Shown piece after piece: positions 10,129-18,326 of a stretch of 64,000 nucleotides of DNA (its first letter is position 1; each line of letters begins with the position of its first letter). Source of the DNA: Crocinitomix catalasitica ATCC 23190 (GTDB lineage: Bacteria; Bacteroidota; Bacteroidia; Flavobacteriales_D; Crocinitomicaceae); NCBI RefSeq assembly GCF_000621625.1, contig NZ_KK211318.1:146205-210204 (forward strand). The letters run 5' to 3'. The notes beneath the pieces are model-generated. The model made no database searches and was not told where the DNA came from. It was given only the letters and a program-made list of their open reading frames with translations. The position numbers and the translations under genes were made by a program.

Positions 10129-10619
10129 TATTTTTCTATTAATTTTTTTCTTAATTCTTCTACTGAAGCAGTCGCTCCGTCTAGAAATTTGATGTAATCG
10201 TTATGGAAGTTTAAATCGAATTTTTCTGATTCGTCACCAATGAATTCGCTATTGATCACTTCTTTGTATTCTTTGATTTCTAAGTGAAGTTGTTTTGTTT
10301 CACTCCATTGTTGCATCATACTATCAATATGGTGAACAACCATGTCTTTATCGATTATAAAGTATTTTTTTCGATCCCCGGTCTTCGTAAAGTATTCGAT
10401 TTTTTGCAAGTTTTGAAGATGTTGGAGATGACTTGATACTGTACTTTTACTTGCACCAAGAACAGCAACCATATCTTCAAAAGTACTTCCCTTTTTTCCT
10501 GTAAGAATTACGTAAGATAAAATACGTGCAGCGACAGGGGCCAATTGCTCTCTATTTTCGAGATGGACACCTAGCTTCTCCACTAGGCCCATTTTTATTT
10601 TGCAAACATTCTTTTCCAT
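10128..10619 (-). CDS. GbsR/MarR-type transcriptional regulator of the efflux operon
   Basis: The 163-residue winged-helix protein has a GbsR-like core: LGVHLENREQLAPVAARILSYV, then GSTFEDMVAVLGASKSTVSSHLQHLQ as the recognition helix-turn-helix, and FTKTGDRKKYF as the wing. The C-terminal half is predicted helical and probably dimerises or senses a ligand. It is the first gene of the efflux operon and overlaps the adaptor gene by one base, the usual arrangement for such regulators in Bacteroidota. A palindrome at 10690-10713 next to its -7 element suggests autorepression of the whole operon. Met-10 is an alternative start. Confidence 0.88.
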   Translation of the reverse strand: MEKNVCKIKMGLVEKLGVHLENREQLAPVAARILSYVILTGKKGSTFEDMVAVLGASKSTVSSHLQHLQNLQKIEYFTKTGDRKKYFIIDKDMVVHHIDSMMQQWSETKQLHLEIKEYKEVINSEFIGDESEKFDLNFHNDYIKFLDGATASVEELRKKLIEK

Positions 10620-10677
10620 TGCTGTTTTTTTTCTATGTTTTCTGTATTTATTTTACCCAAATACTAAATAACAGATG

Positions 10678-10685
10678 CAAAGTTA
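10678..10685 (-). promoter_or_regulatory. -7 promoter element of the efflux operon
   Basis: The minus strand reads TAACTTTG, a full match to the Bacteroidota -7 consensus TAnnTTTG, 58 nt upstream of the regulator start. No clear -33 TTG is visible at the usual distance. The palindrome at 10690-10713 occupies that place. Confidence 0.6.
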
Positions 10686-10689
10686 TAAG

Positions 10690-10713
10690 TTAGTTCGGTT
10701 TTAACCGGACTAA
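10690..10713. promoter_or_regulatory. Palindromic operator overlapping the efflux promoter
   Basis: TTAGTTCGGTT and AACCGGACTAA form 11-bp arms around a 2-bp centre, with a single mismatch. The site begins 5 bp upstream of the -7 element and covers the -33 region, so a bound dimer would exclude RNA polymerase. By position it is the probable site of the GbsR/MarR-type regulator encoded at 10128-10619. From 10714 to 10918 there is no gene. A TATATTTG at 10723-10730 points rightward and might start a transcript toward the gene at 10919. Confidence 0.7.
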
Positions 10714-10918
10714 ACGAAGTTATATATTTGTTAAAATTTAAATTCTTGTCGAGTAATGCTCTTAATCCATTTTAATACAGGTTTCTATTCCAGTATTTTT
10801 TTTTATACCCTTGAGGTAGCCGAGAATGAATTTGATATTTACAAGCGAAGCATGTTTCAGTAAACGAACAAAAAAACTACATTTACCAAATCATAGTCAA
10901 CATTAAAATCATCTCAAT

Positions 10919-11488
10919 TTGAACGATTTATACAAATATTTTAATGCCATTTCTCCCATTCAAGAGGATACTTGGGATGCTGTTAAGAATATTTTTAGTG
11001 AATATTCATTAAAAAAAGGGGAGTATTTTATTGAAGCTGGTAAAGTCACGAAAGTATTTGGCTTCTTGAAAAATGGTGTGATTCGAGCTTTTTATAGAAA
11101 TAAGGATGGTGTTGAATACAATAAGCATTTTTTTATAAATAATACGATGGTTGGTGGCTATTCCTCTTTGGTATCGAATCTTCCCAATAGTATAAATCAA
11201 CAAGCTTTAACTGATTGCGAATTGTTGGTTGGAAATTATCAAAGTATATTAGATTTACTAGATAAGCATCAAGATTTAGAAAGGCTTTTAAGAAAAATAG
11301 CGGAAGGCTATTTTGTCGACAAAGAAAAACGTGAAGTAGAAATTGTTTTATTGGAAGCCAATCAACGCTATGCTATTTTTCAGGAAGAATATCCTCAATT
11401 AGAACAAATCATTCCCCAATACCATATTGCTTCATACTTAGGTATAACTCCAACGCAATTAAGTCGCATTAGAAGTCAAAAAAAGTAA
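10919..11488 (+). CDS. Crp/Fnr-family transcriptional regulator
   Basis: The 189-residue protein matches the short Crp/Fnr regulators common in Bacteroidota. An N-terminal cyclic-nucleotide-binding-like barrel (LKKGEYFIEAGKVTKVFGFLKNG) is followed by a dimer helix. A C-terminal helix-turn-helix (IASYLGITPTQLSRIRSQKK) ends the protein. No in-frame ATG occurs near the start, so TTG at 10919 is the best start. Residues that bind cAMP in E. coli Crp are not evident, and many of these relatives use unknown ligands. It probably controls the adjacent RidA/DJ-1 genes through the palindrome at 11501-11514 (inference from position). Confidence 0.85.
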   Translation: MNDLYKYFNAISPIQEDTWDAVKNIFSEYSLKKGEYFIEAGKVTKVFGFLKNGVIRAFYRNKDGVEYNKHFFINNTMVGGYSSLVSNLPNSINQQALTDCELLVGNYQSILDLLDKHQDLERLLRKIAEGYFVDKEKREVEIVLLEANQRYAIFQEEYPQLEQIIPQYHIASYLGITPTQLSRIRSQKK

Positions 11489-11500
11489 AGCCTAGTTTTC

Positions 11501-11514
11501 TTTACATATGTAAA
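11501..11514. promoter_or_regulatory. Perfect 14-bp palindrome, possible Crp/Fnr-type site
   Basis: TTTACATATGTAAA is a perfect palindrome that can be read as TTTAC-N4-GTAAA, the 5-4-5 spacing of Fnr-type sites. It lies between the regulator stop (11488) and the RidA-like gene (11568). Binding by the neighbouring regulator is inferred. AT-rich palindromes of this length also arise by chance. Confidence 0.4.
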
Positions 11515-11567
11515 TGTATACGAATCAATTGTGTACTTCCTTTGTCATATAATTTAAATATGAACAG

Positions 11568-12071
11568 ATGACTGGAAGAATAATGATGCTTTGTATAATA
11601 CTACTCTTGTTAGGGTGTGCAAAGTCACAAGATTCAAACACTCAAAAAAAGAATGTAATGACAAGAAAAGAAAACACTTTTATCAATCCTAAGGACTTAT
11701 TTAATCCAAAGAACAATGGTTTTTCGCATATTGTAAGCGTACCCGAAGGGAAAAAAATCTATTATTTTTCAGGTCAATGGGCATCAGATACGAATGGTGA
11801 ATTAGTTTCCAAAGCGTTTGAAGGACAAGTGAAGCAAACTGTTTCTAATGTTAAAAAGGCCTTAGCAGCAGTGGGATTATCAATTAATGATGTGGTGAAA
11901 CAAACCGTTTATATTGTTGATTTTACGCCGGCGAAAAAAGAGATACTTATTAATGTAGCAGCTAAAGAGTGGAGGGTAAAAGATTTCCCTGCGAGTACTA
12001 TTGTACCATTACCTGTATTGGCAACAGCTCCAAATTGCCTGATTGAGATTGAAATTATTGCAGCTAAATAA
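11568..12071 (+). CDS. Exported RidA/YjgF-family lipoprotein
   Basis: The 167-residue product carries a lipoprotein signal (MMLCIILLLLGC, Cys near residue 17), then a RidA-family domain at about residues 38-167. Visible family features are FSGQWASDTNGELV, VSNVKKALAAVGLSINDVVKQTVYIVD, and PASTIVPLPVLATAPNCLIEIEIIA. Cytosolic RidA deaminates reactive enamines and imines using an Arg in a R.C or similar motif. Here the place of that Arg is APNCLIEIE, so RidA-type catalysis is doubtful. Export as a lipoprotein is unusual for the family. It is followed after 8 bp by the DJ-1-like gene and probably shares its transcript. Confidence 0.82.
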   Translation: MTGRIMMLCIILLLLGCAKSQDSNTQKKNVMTRKENTFINPKDLFNPKNNGFSHIVSVPEGKKIYYFSGQWASDTNGELVSKAFEGQVKQTVSNVKKALAAVGLSINDVVKQTVYIVDFTPAKKEILINVAAKEWRVKDFPASTIVPLPVLATAPNCLIEIEIIAAK

Positions 12072-12079
12072 TATTAAAA

Positions 12080-12877
12080 ATGAAGACGATAATTTTACTT
12101 TTAATATTCGCAATGATGACAAATTCTTCTCTAATCGCTCAAAACAAAAAGGTGTTATTTGTTTTAAGTGCCGCAGACACTTTAGCATTGAATAAAGGAC
12201 AAAAAACGCGACAAACGGGTGTCTTTTTAAATGAATTCTATTTGGCATATAAATCTGTTTTAGAAAATGGATACGTAATAGAATTCGCAACGCCGAATGG
12301 TGTAGTTGCCACAATTGATAAGGAAAGTATCAACGATAAATATTGGTTGGACAATCTCGAAATAAAGAATCAGGCAATACATTTTGTAACGAAAGACACT
12401 GGCTTTAATGCTCCTGTTACGCTTGCAAAGGCCATTAAAAATCATGAGAATTATATCGGTTTAATTATTCCAGGAGGGCAAGGTTTAATGATCGATTTAA
12501 TAAAAAATAAAAATATCCCAATTCTTTTGAAACAATTTGCAAAAACGCAAAAGCCAACTGGTTTGATTTGTCATGCGCCGAGTCTTATTTTAACGATACC
12601 AAAGGAAGAAAATCCATACATCGGTTTTAAAGTCAATTCGGTCTCCCCATTCGAGGAGTACGTTATTGAAAAATTCATAATGAAAGGTAAGCCTACGAAA
12701 AGAAAAATAGCGAAACAATTAAGAAAATTAGGATTGAAATATAGCAGTGGTTTACCCAAGGCAAATTATGCAGTAAAGGATAGAAATTTAGTAACCAGCC
12801 AGAATCCTTTTTCAAGCGGTTACTTTAACACACTTTATTTAGAGGCGCTCAACGAGTATGCGGTTGCTAATCATTAA
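12080..12877 (+). CDS. Exported DJ-1/PfpI-family protein
   Basis: The 265-residue protein has a signal peptide (about residues 1-19, ending SLIAQ) and a class I glutamine amidotransferase-like fold of the DJ-1/PfpI superfamily. Features seen are KKVLFVLSAADTL, YVIEFATPNG, IGLIIPGGQGLMIDL and the nucleophile elbow GLICHAPSLIL with its Cys-His pair. Relatives act as glyoxalase III, chaperones or peptidases. Which applies is unknown, and a periplasmic position is uncommon. It lies 8 bp after the RidA-like gene, so co-expression is likely. Confidence 0.82.
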   Translation: MKTIILLLIFAMMTNSSLIAQNKKVLFVLSAADTLALNKGQKTRQTGVFLNEFYLAYKSVLENGYVIEFATPNGVVATIDKESINDKYWLDNLEIKNQAIHFVTKDTGFNAPVTLAKAIKNHENYIGLIIPGGQGLMIDLIKNKNIPILLKQFAKTQKPTGLICHAPSLILTIPKEENPYIGFKVNSVSPFEEYVIEKFIMKGKPTKRKIAKQLRKLGLKYSSGLPKANYAVKDRNLVTSQNPFSSGYFNTLYLEALNEYAVANH

Positions 12878-12947
12878 GATCTTAAAATTACTTATCTAGA
12901 TGAAAATTTGAAGGTATTGTAAGATAGCAATAGCAAAACACATAAAA

Positions 12948-13201
12948 TGTATAATTATTATTTGCATCATATTTTTCTTTATAGATTTGGGGAAGGTTAT
13001 GAACCTAAAAATATTCCTGTTATTTATCCTAAACATGATACCTTAAAACATGGGCATCAAACTAAATGAGTTTAAAAAGTACAACAAAGCGGGTCAACAA
13101 AAATGTGAAGTTATTAATTATGAAAATGTGGAGCTTCCAAAGAACATTGCATTCGAGAATATCAAAAGGATGGCAGTTTAAAATATGTTAGACATACTTA
13201 G
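12948..13201 (+). pseudogene. Possible frameshifted gene remnant
   Basis: Between 12878 and 13293 no intact gene is seen, but three short open stretches in different frames follow each other. The first runs 12948-13070 (starting MYNYYLHH). The second is 13050-13181 (43 codons, containing KKYNKAGQQKCEV). The third ends at 13199-13201 (REYQKDGSLKYVRHT). The last two have the look of repeat units of MORN/YwqK-like proteins (xYxxDGxLKY). This suggests one gene broken by two frameshifts. The source family is not certain. Confidence 0.35.
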
Positions 13202-13293
13202 ATATCTAAGTCCGAGAAATAAATATGAACGAAAAGCAAGAATAGGTCAACCCTGTATTTTTATATTGGTTGTGTTGCTAAAAAAGTATTAAT

Positions 13294-13659
13294 TTGAGCA
13301 GAAAAACAAGAAAAACAATCCTATTAATAGTCATAATTGTACTATTCGGAGGAATATTTGGTGTAAAAGCCTATTCCAAATTTGCATCGATTGAAATCGC
13401 TTCATCTACAAGTCCCGATGGTCAATACACAATCGTTATTCTAGAGAAAAAAAAATGGATGTCAATGCCGGGTAATGGCAGCTCTAGATGTGTAAAAGTA
13501 AAACTTTATAAAGGGTTTTGGCGCATAGATCAGGATTGTGATGACTGTCCTGTCTTTTCTTCCGAAGTTTTAACACCAAAGTGGGACATGGACGCAATGC
13601 AGGTCTCTTTTGCGCTTGCGCGTTCTGTAAATCTTATCACAGGTGAATGCGAAGAATGA
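13294..13659 (+). CDS. Small membrane-anchored hypothetical protein
   Basis: The 121-residue product starts at TTG (13294), with no better in-frame ATG. One transmembrane helix lies at about residues 8-26 (ILLIVIIVLFGGIFGVKA), followed by a periplasmic domain. The motif STSPDGQYTIVILEKK is like the 'SPDGKYTI' start of several small exported domains such as DUF5412, but I cannot assign the family firmly. Four Cys residues lie in the last 75 positions, including DQDCDDC. It has no obvious operon partner. Confidence 0.6.
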   Translation: MSRKTRKTILLIVIIVLFGGIFGVKAYSKFASIEIASSTSPDGQYTIVILEKKKWMSMPGNGSSRCVKVKLYKGFWRIDQDCDDCPVFSSEVLTPKWDMDAMQVSFALARSVNLITGECEE

Positions 13660-13752
13660 TTAAAAACAGGAATTAGGGAAGGTATTCTGTCATTGAGATT
13701 AAACTATTCATCTTATTTGAAGTCTTAACGCTGACATTTAATAAATAATAAA

Positions 13753-15399
13753 ATGAAGACCTTAAAAACGATTTATTTAATAGTTATTTTACTTGCGAAT
13801 ACTACGTTATTTGGGCAGCAAACAGTCGGATTATTTTCAAATACAATCGACGCATACAATGGTTATACATTATTCGCGCCTATAACCAATACCACAACCT
13901 ATTTAATTGATAATTGTGGTGAAAAAGTACATAGCTGGAATTCTGATTATAGACCGGGACTTTCAGCTTATTTCTTAGAAGATGGAACGCTATTAAGAAC
14001 CCGAAATACGAATAATTCTACATTTACAGCCGGCGGTTCTGGCGGTGGAATAGAGCTGTTATATTGGGACGGGAATATTATTTGGGAGTATACCATCTCT
14101 TCGGATACCGAATGTCAACATCATGATATTGAATATTTGCCCAACGGAAATATTTTAGCGATTGTGTGGGATGCTAAAACATCAACAGCAGCAATAGATG
14201 CTGGGCGGAATATAGTAGGTGCTACTATTTGGTCTGAAAAAATAATAGAAATACAACCCAATTTAATAGACGGTGGTGGAACAATTGTTTGGGAATGGAA
14301 TGCATGGGATCATTTAGTACAAGATTTCGATATCACAAAAGCTAATTTCGGTACAATAGCAGATTCCCCCGAATTGTTAGATATTAATTTTACATCTGGC
14401 GCTCCAATGAATGAAGATTGGCTACATATGAATTCAATTGATTACAATGTTGAATTAGATCAGATTATATTAAGTAGTCATAGCTTTAGTGAAATTTGGA
14501 TTATTGATCATTCCACAAGTACAACTCAAGCAGCCAGACATGCAGGTGGTGATTATGGTAAAGGAGGAGATTTATTGTATCGCTGGGGGAATCCTCAAAC
14601 ATATAACCAAGGAACAGCAGCTGACCAATTACTGTTTAAACAACATGATGCACATTGGATAGCTGATGCATTAACTGATGGAGGAATGATAATGGTGTTT
14701 AATAACCAAGCAGGTTCTCCTGCAAACTATTCGGAAGTAAACATCATAAATCCGCCTATTGAAATTGGTGGTCATTATACTTACGATGGTTCAGCGTATG
14801 CCCCTTCAAGTTTTCATTGGACTTATAGATCTATCACACCAACTGATTTTTATGCATCAAATATTTCTGGAGCAGAAAGATTACCCAATGGAAATACACT
14901 CATTTGTAATGGTCCGGAAGGAAAGTTTTTTGAAGTTGATTATAGTGGAGCGATCGTATGGGAATATATAAATCCCGTTACCAATACAGGAATTATCGCA
15001 CAAGGCAGTCCTGTAACACAGAATATGGTTTTTAGAACTTATAGATATCCTGTCGATTATAGTGGATTCGGTGGGCATACATTAACACCCGAAGGTTATA
15101 TCGAAAGTGGGTCGACATTTATTTGCGATTTATTCACTACGGGAATAAATGACGAATCGTTTGAAATAGAAACTTCATTATATCCCAATCCAGCTAAAAA
15201 TAGTATTACAATAGCTGCGAGTGACCAATTCAACTCAATCACTATTTATAATATGATAGGAGCGGTAGTTATTGAGCAATTTACAACTGAAAAAAGCATC
15301 CTAATAAACACCTCGCAACTTCAAAATGGCGTTTATCTTTCAAAGCTATTGTTTGAAAATGGGCAGTATTCGACTAGAAAAATAATAATTGAAAAGTAA
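13753..15399 (+). CDS. Arylsulfotransferase-like propeller protein with T9SS type A domain
   Basis: The 548-residue secreted protein has a signal peptide ending TTLFGQQ. Residues 35-430 carry repeats in the style of the ASST/arylsulfotransferase family: GNIIWEYTI, HHDIEYLPNGNILAIVWD, GTIVWEWNAWDHL, EDWLHMNSIDYN, HDAHWIAD and RLPNGNTLICNGPEGKFFEV. Conserved His residues in the HHD and DAHW segments fit an ASST-like active-site region, though sulfotransfer has not been shown for these marine homologues. The C-terminus (about 475-548) is a type A sorting domain: LYPNPAKNSITI, IYNMIGAVV, LQNGVYLSKL, ending KIIIEK. It is therefore probably a type IX-secreted enzyme or binding protein. It is a single gene. 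Confidence 0.85.
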   Translation: MKTLKTIYLIVILLANTTLFGQQTVGLFSNTIDAYNGYTLFAPITNTTTYLIDNCGEKVHSWNSDYRPGLSAYFLEDGTLLRTRNTNNSTFTAGGSGGGIELLYWDGNIIWEYTISSDTECQHHDIEYLPNGNILAIVWDAKTSTAAIDAGRNIVGATIWSEKIIEIQPNLIDGGGTIVWEWNAWDHLVQDFDITKANFGTIADSPELLDINFTSGAPMNEDWLHMNSIDYNVELDQIILSSHSFSEIWIIDHSTSTTQAARHAGGDYGKGGDLLYRWGNPQTYNQGTAADQLLFKQHDAHWIADALTDGGMIMVFNNQAGSPANYSEVNIINPPIEIGGHYTYDGSAYAPSSFHWTYRSITPTDFYASNISGAERLPNGNTLICNGPEGKFFEVDYSGAIVWEYINPVTNTGIIAQGSPVTQNMVFRTYRYPVDYSGFGGHTLTPEGYIESGSTFICDLFTTGINDESFEIETSLYPNPAKNSITIAASDQFNSITIYNMIGAVVIEQFTTEKSILINTSQLQNGVYLSKLLFENGQYSTRKIIIEK

Positions 15400-15495
15400 A
15401 ATAGTATTCACTATAAGTAGCCTTGATACGGAAAAATTGGGGTTATTGACCAATAGTATAATCTAATGCACTTAAATATATCGGTAGAGAAGTTG

Positions 15496-15503
15496 TATAT
15501 TTG
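15496..15503 (+). promoter_or_regulatory. -7 promoter element of the TlpA-like gene
   Basis: TATATTTG matches TAnnTTTG, 20 nt upstream of the ATG at 15524. No convincing -33 TTG is seen at the usual spacing. Confidence 0.45.
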
Positions 15504-15523
15504 ATTCACACCTAACTACCTAC

Positions 15524-16717
15524 ATGAAAAATACGATTTTAATAATCATATTGATTGTTTATGCTTCTATAGGCACTGCTCAATGTAATCCAGACAAAGT
15601 TGGGCAAAAAGCGCCGCCAATTGAACTTGAAAATTGGATAGATCCTAAAATTAAATTGATTGACAGGAAAAACACGCCAAACGACTTAACGGGTAAAATT
15701 ATTCTCCTTGATTTTTGGTTCATAAAGTGCGCACCTTGTGTGGCCTCTATTCCTAAATTAAATCATTTATCCAAACAATTTCCAGAAATAGAATTTCTAT
15801 CTATCACATTTGACAAACCAGAAGAGATTGATAAATTCTTAGATAAAATGATCATGAATTATCCTGTTGGTTCCGACCCTGATAGAAGAATTATTGATGC
15901 TTATGAAGTTTCTTGTTTTCCTGAAGCTTATCTGATTAATGAGGAGGGGATAATAATATGGCAAGGTCACACAACACATATTGATGAGCAGGTAATATAT
16001 GAATCATTGGGTCGAGAAACAAAAACAGTTAACTTGAATATAAACAATGGTGAAGTTCCTGTAGAGAATTCGGCTTATACTTTTACAATGCAGGAACATT
16101 TTCTTGAGATGGGGAAGTTAAGCTATATGCACTTTTATCCTTTTGAGATTAACATATTGAATTATGATCTAGAAACTATGCTTAAAACTTTATATGAGAT
16201 CAATAAATCAAGGATCCTTACGAAGGATTCAGTTTTATTAAAGACATGTTATGATTTGACTTTAAATGCTGATAAAAAAATCACAACTGAAGCAAATTGT
16301 ATTGAAATGGTAAAGGTTTTAATACCACAAGAGTTGGGTTTTGAATTATTAGAAATAGAAAAAGATACTACCGTGAGTGTTTTAGAGGTAGCAAATAATT
16401 CATTGTTAAGTGAACATGTTACCAAACATCAAAATGCAGGTGCATCTTCGAATCGAAAGTATTGGGAGGCTCGAAGTGTAACTATAGAGGGGTTGAAAGA
16501 TTTTTTAGAAAACAATTACGGTCAATTAATAATAATTGAAAAATCGAGTGAAATTAGATATGATATTAAATTGCGTATGGATGATTTTGAAAAAGCAATA
16601 GCAACACTTGAAAAGGAATATGGAATAGTGCTTAAAAAGGAGACCCGTAAAACGAATTTTTGGAAAATAATAAAAGAGGATAAAAGTAAAGACAACCAAT
16701 TTTTAATGAAACCATAA
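15524..16717 (+). CDS. TlpA-like thiol-disulfide protein with a C-terminal DUF3738-like domain
   Basis: This 397-residue exported protein (signal about 1-18, ending GTAQ) has a thioredoxin-like domain at about residues 22-165. It has VGQKAPPIELENW, the redox motif KCAPC within LLDFWFIKCAPCVAS, and a cis-Pro-type SCFPEAYLI. Residues 180-397 form a second domain resembling the DUF3738 (TIGR03435) region that often follows TlpA domains. Electron donation to periplasmic partners is expected from CxxC, but the partner is unknown. The next gene (DoxX-like, 16776) is 58 bp downstream. DoxX and thioredoxin-like proteins often occur together, so a shared redox role is possible. Confidence 0.8.
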   Translation: MKNTILIIILIVYASIGTAQCNPDKVGQKAPPIELENWIDPKIKLIDRKNTPNDLTGKIILLDFWFIKCAPCVASIPKLNHLSKQFPEIEFLSITFDKPEEIDKFLDKMIMNYPVGSDPDRRIIDAYEVSCFPEAYLINEEGIIIWQGHTTHIDEQVIYESLGRETKTVNLNINNGEVPVENSAYTFTMQEHFLEMGKLSYMHFYPFEINILNYDLETMLKTLYEINKSRILTKDSVLLKTCYDLTLNADKKITTEANCIEMVKVLIPQELGFELLEIEKDTTVSVLEVANNSLLSEHVTKHQNAGASSNRKYWEARSVTIEGLKDFLENNYGQLIIIEKSSEIRYDIKLRMDDFEKAIATLEKEYGIVLKKETRKTNFWKIIKEDKSKDNQFLMKP

Positions 16718-16775
16718 AAGTTGATTCATTTTAGAAGGTTAATAAAGGAGTAAAAATATTTAATAAGCAGTAACT

Positions 16776-17135
16776 ATGAAAACAATATATTGGTCATCTA
16801 CTTTAATAATTTCTGCATTTCTATTCTTAAGTTCTTATACCTATTTGTTTAGTAAAAGCACGATTGATGGAATAAAAGATTTAGGTTTTCCTGATTTTTT
16901 CAGAATAGAATTAGCCGTATTGAAACTGATTGCAGCTATTATATTATTATTGCCATTTACTTTTACATCCTTGCCAGTAAAAGAATGGACTTATGCAGGT
17001 GTTGGTTTATTTCTAGTAACTGCAGTTGTTGCCCATATTGCACACAAAGATTCTATTGGAATAATGATTTTACTTTTTATTCTAATGGGGATTTTGATTA
17101 TTTCAAATATTTATATGAATAAACTGTACATTTAA
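16776..17135 (+). CDS. DoxX-like integral membrane protein
   Basis: The 119-residue protein has four predicted helices (about residues 7-25, 45-63, 71-88 and 94-112). The sequence GFPDFFRIELAVLKLIAAI between helices 1 and 2 is typical of the DoxX-like family (PF13564), whose members are small and mostly uncharacterised. Some DoxX relatives work with thiol-redox partners. Here the TlpA-like protein is directly upstream. Confidence 0.8.
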   Translation: MKTIYWSSTLIISAFLFLSSYTYLFSKSTIDGIKDLGFPDFFRIELAVLKLIAAIILLLPFTFTSLPVKEWTYAGVGLFLVTAVVAHIAHKDSIGIMILLFILMGILIISNIYMNKLYI

Positions 17136-17237
17136 ATTCTCAGGTAATATCTTTGTAAACTGTGCGATATTAAGTTGAAAAGTAGGTATATTGAATACGA
17201 ATACTGTTCCCAAACTTTAAAATAGTATTGAATCAAT

Positions 17238-18296
17238 ATGAAACTCACTCCAAATATAAGCAGCAACCAAATTTTTTCAATCCAGGCTATTCTTGTTTTA
17301 CTTTTCTGTATTCATTCATTTCATGCTCAGTCGAATACTTCCGATTCGTTTAACGATTTAAGGAGTGGAGATACACTTTATGTTGTCACCAACAGAACTG
17401 TAGATTCAACACGCGAAGATTTATACTTTAGTAATCAGGTGAATGAAAATGCATCACTTGTGTATTTAAGCGTCACTTTAAATGAATCTGAAGAAACTGT
17501 CAGTCACGCGTTAACCTATGATGATTTTATGACACAGGTCTGTCTTAAAACCTCTGATTGGTTACTTTTTGTACACGGTGATAGTAAAACATACGAACAA
17601 TCAGTGAAGCGAGGTTTTAAAATTCAAAAAACACATAATATTAATGTGATTGTTTTCAGTTGGCCGAGTAAGGTTAAAGATTTAACAGGCTTAAAAAATT
17701 TGAATAACTCCAAGCGAAATGTGTTAAAATCGATGCATCATTTTAATGAACTATTGAGTTTTATGGATGTTTTTAAAAAATCAAATAAAGCTTTTGAAGA
17801 GCAGGCTAAATTATCAATGTTATTGCATAGTCTTGGAAATTTATACCTGGAGAATATAGTGAACGATGCTACTGAAGAAATAGAGCACGAGATTATATTC
17901 GAAAATATAATTATCAATTCGGCAGCAGTAAATCAAAAAAAACACAAGGCGTGGGTCGAGAAGATTGCTTTGCAGAAAAGAATTTATATAACGAATAATA
18001 AGTCGGACTTTAATTTAAAAGGACTTCATATATTTTCAAGAAGTGGCAATCAATTAGGGGAGAAAGCGAAACTACCAATCGCTAAGAACGCAAATTATGT
18101 TCAGTTTTCAAAAGCTGTAGGCTTCCGTTTTCCAACTGGAACAACACATACTTATTTTATAGGCAATATTCCGAATGAAAGCGAGAATATACGCAGCTTC
18201 TATTCAGATTCTTTTCACGGTTTAGAAATTGATTTTTCTCAACAAAATCAATTTATTTTAAGTAAAAAAGGTGTTGGTTTTGATATCGTCTTTTAA
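17238..18296 (+). CDS. Exported alpha/beta hydrolase (DUF900-like)
   Basis: The 352-residue protein has a signal peptide (to about residue 31, SFHAQSN) and DUF900-style motifs. LYVVTNR occurs early, then LLFVHGD (HG of the oxyanion region), VIVFSWPS, and the nucleophile elbow MLLHSLGN with its Ser. Late His and Asp residues could complete the triad, but I cannot place them with certainty. It is probably a periplasmic or lipid-facing esterase of unknown substrate. The frameshifted TPR lipoprotein gene follows after 30 bp and may be co-transcribed. Confidence 0.75.
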   Translation: MKLTPNISSNQIFSIQAILVLLFCIHSFHAQSNTSDSFNDLRSGDTLYVVTNRTVDSTREDLYFSNQVNENASLVYLSVTLNESEETVSHALTYDDFMTQVCLKTSDWLLFVHGDSKTYEQSVKRGFKIQKTHNINVIVFSWPSKVKDLTGLKNLNNSKRNVLKSMHHFNELLSFMDVFKKSNKAFEEQAKLSMLLHSLGNLYLENIVNDATEEIEHEIIFENIIINSAAVNQKKHKAWVEKIALQKRIYITNNKSDFNLKGLHIFSRSGNQLGEKAKLPIAKNANYVQFSKAVGFRFPTGTTHTYFIGNIPNESENIRSFYSDSFHGLEIDFSQQNQFILSKKGVGFDIVF

Positions 18297-18326
18297 TACG
18301 CACTAGAGATTTAAATAAAGAATAAA

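Noticed and set aside
10723..10730. Rightward TATATTTG as the promoter of the Crp/Fnr gene
   Set aside because: It matches the -7 consensus but would leave a leader of more than 180 nt with no -33 element. Kept only as a note with the operator.
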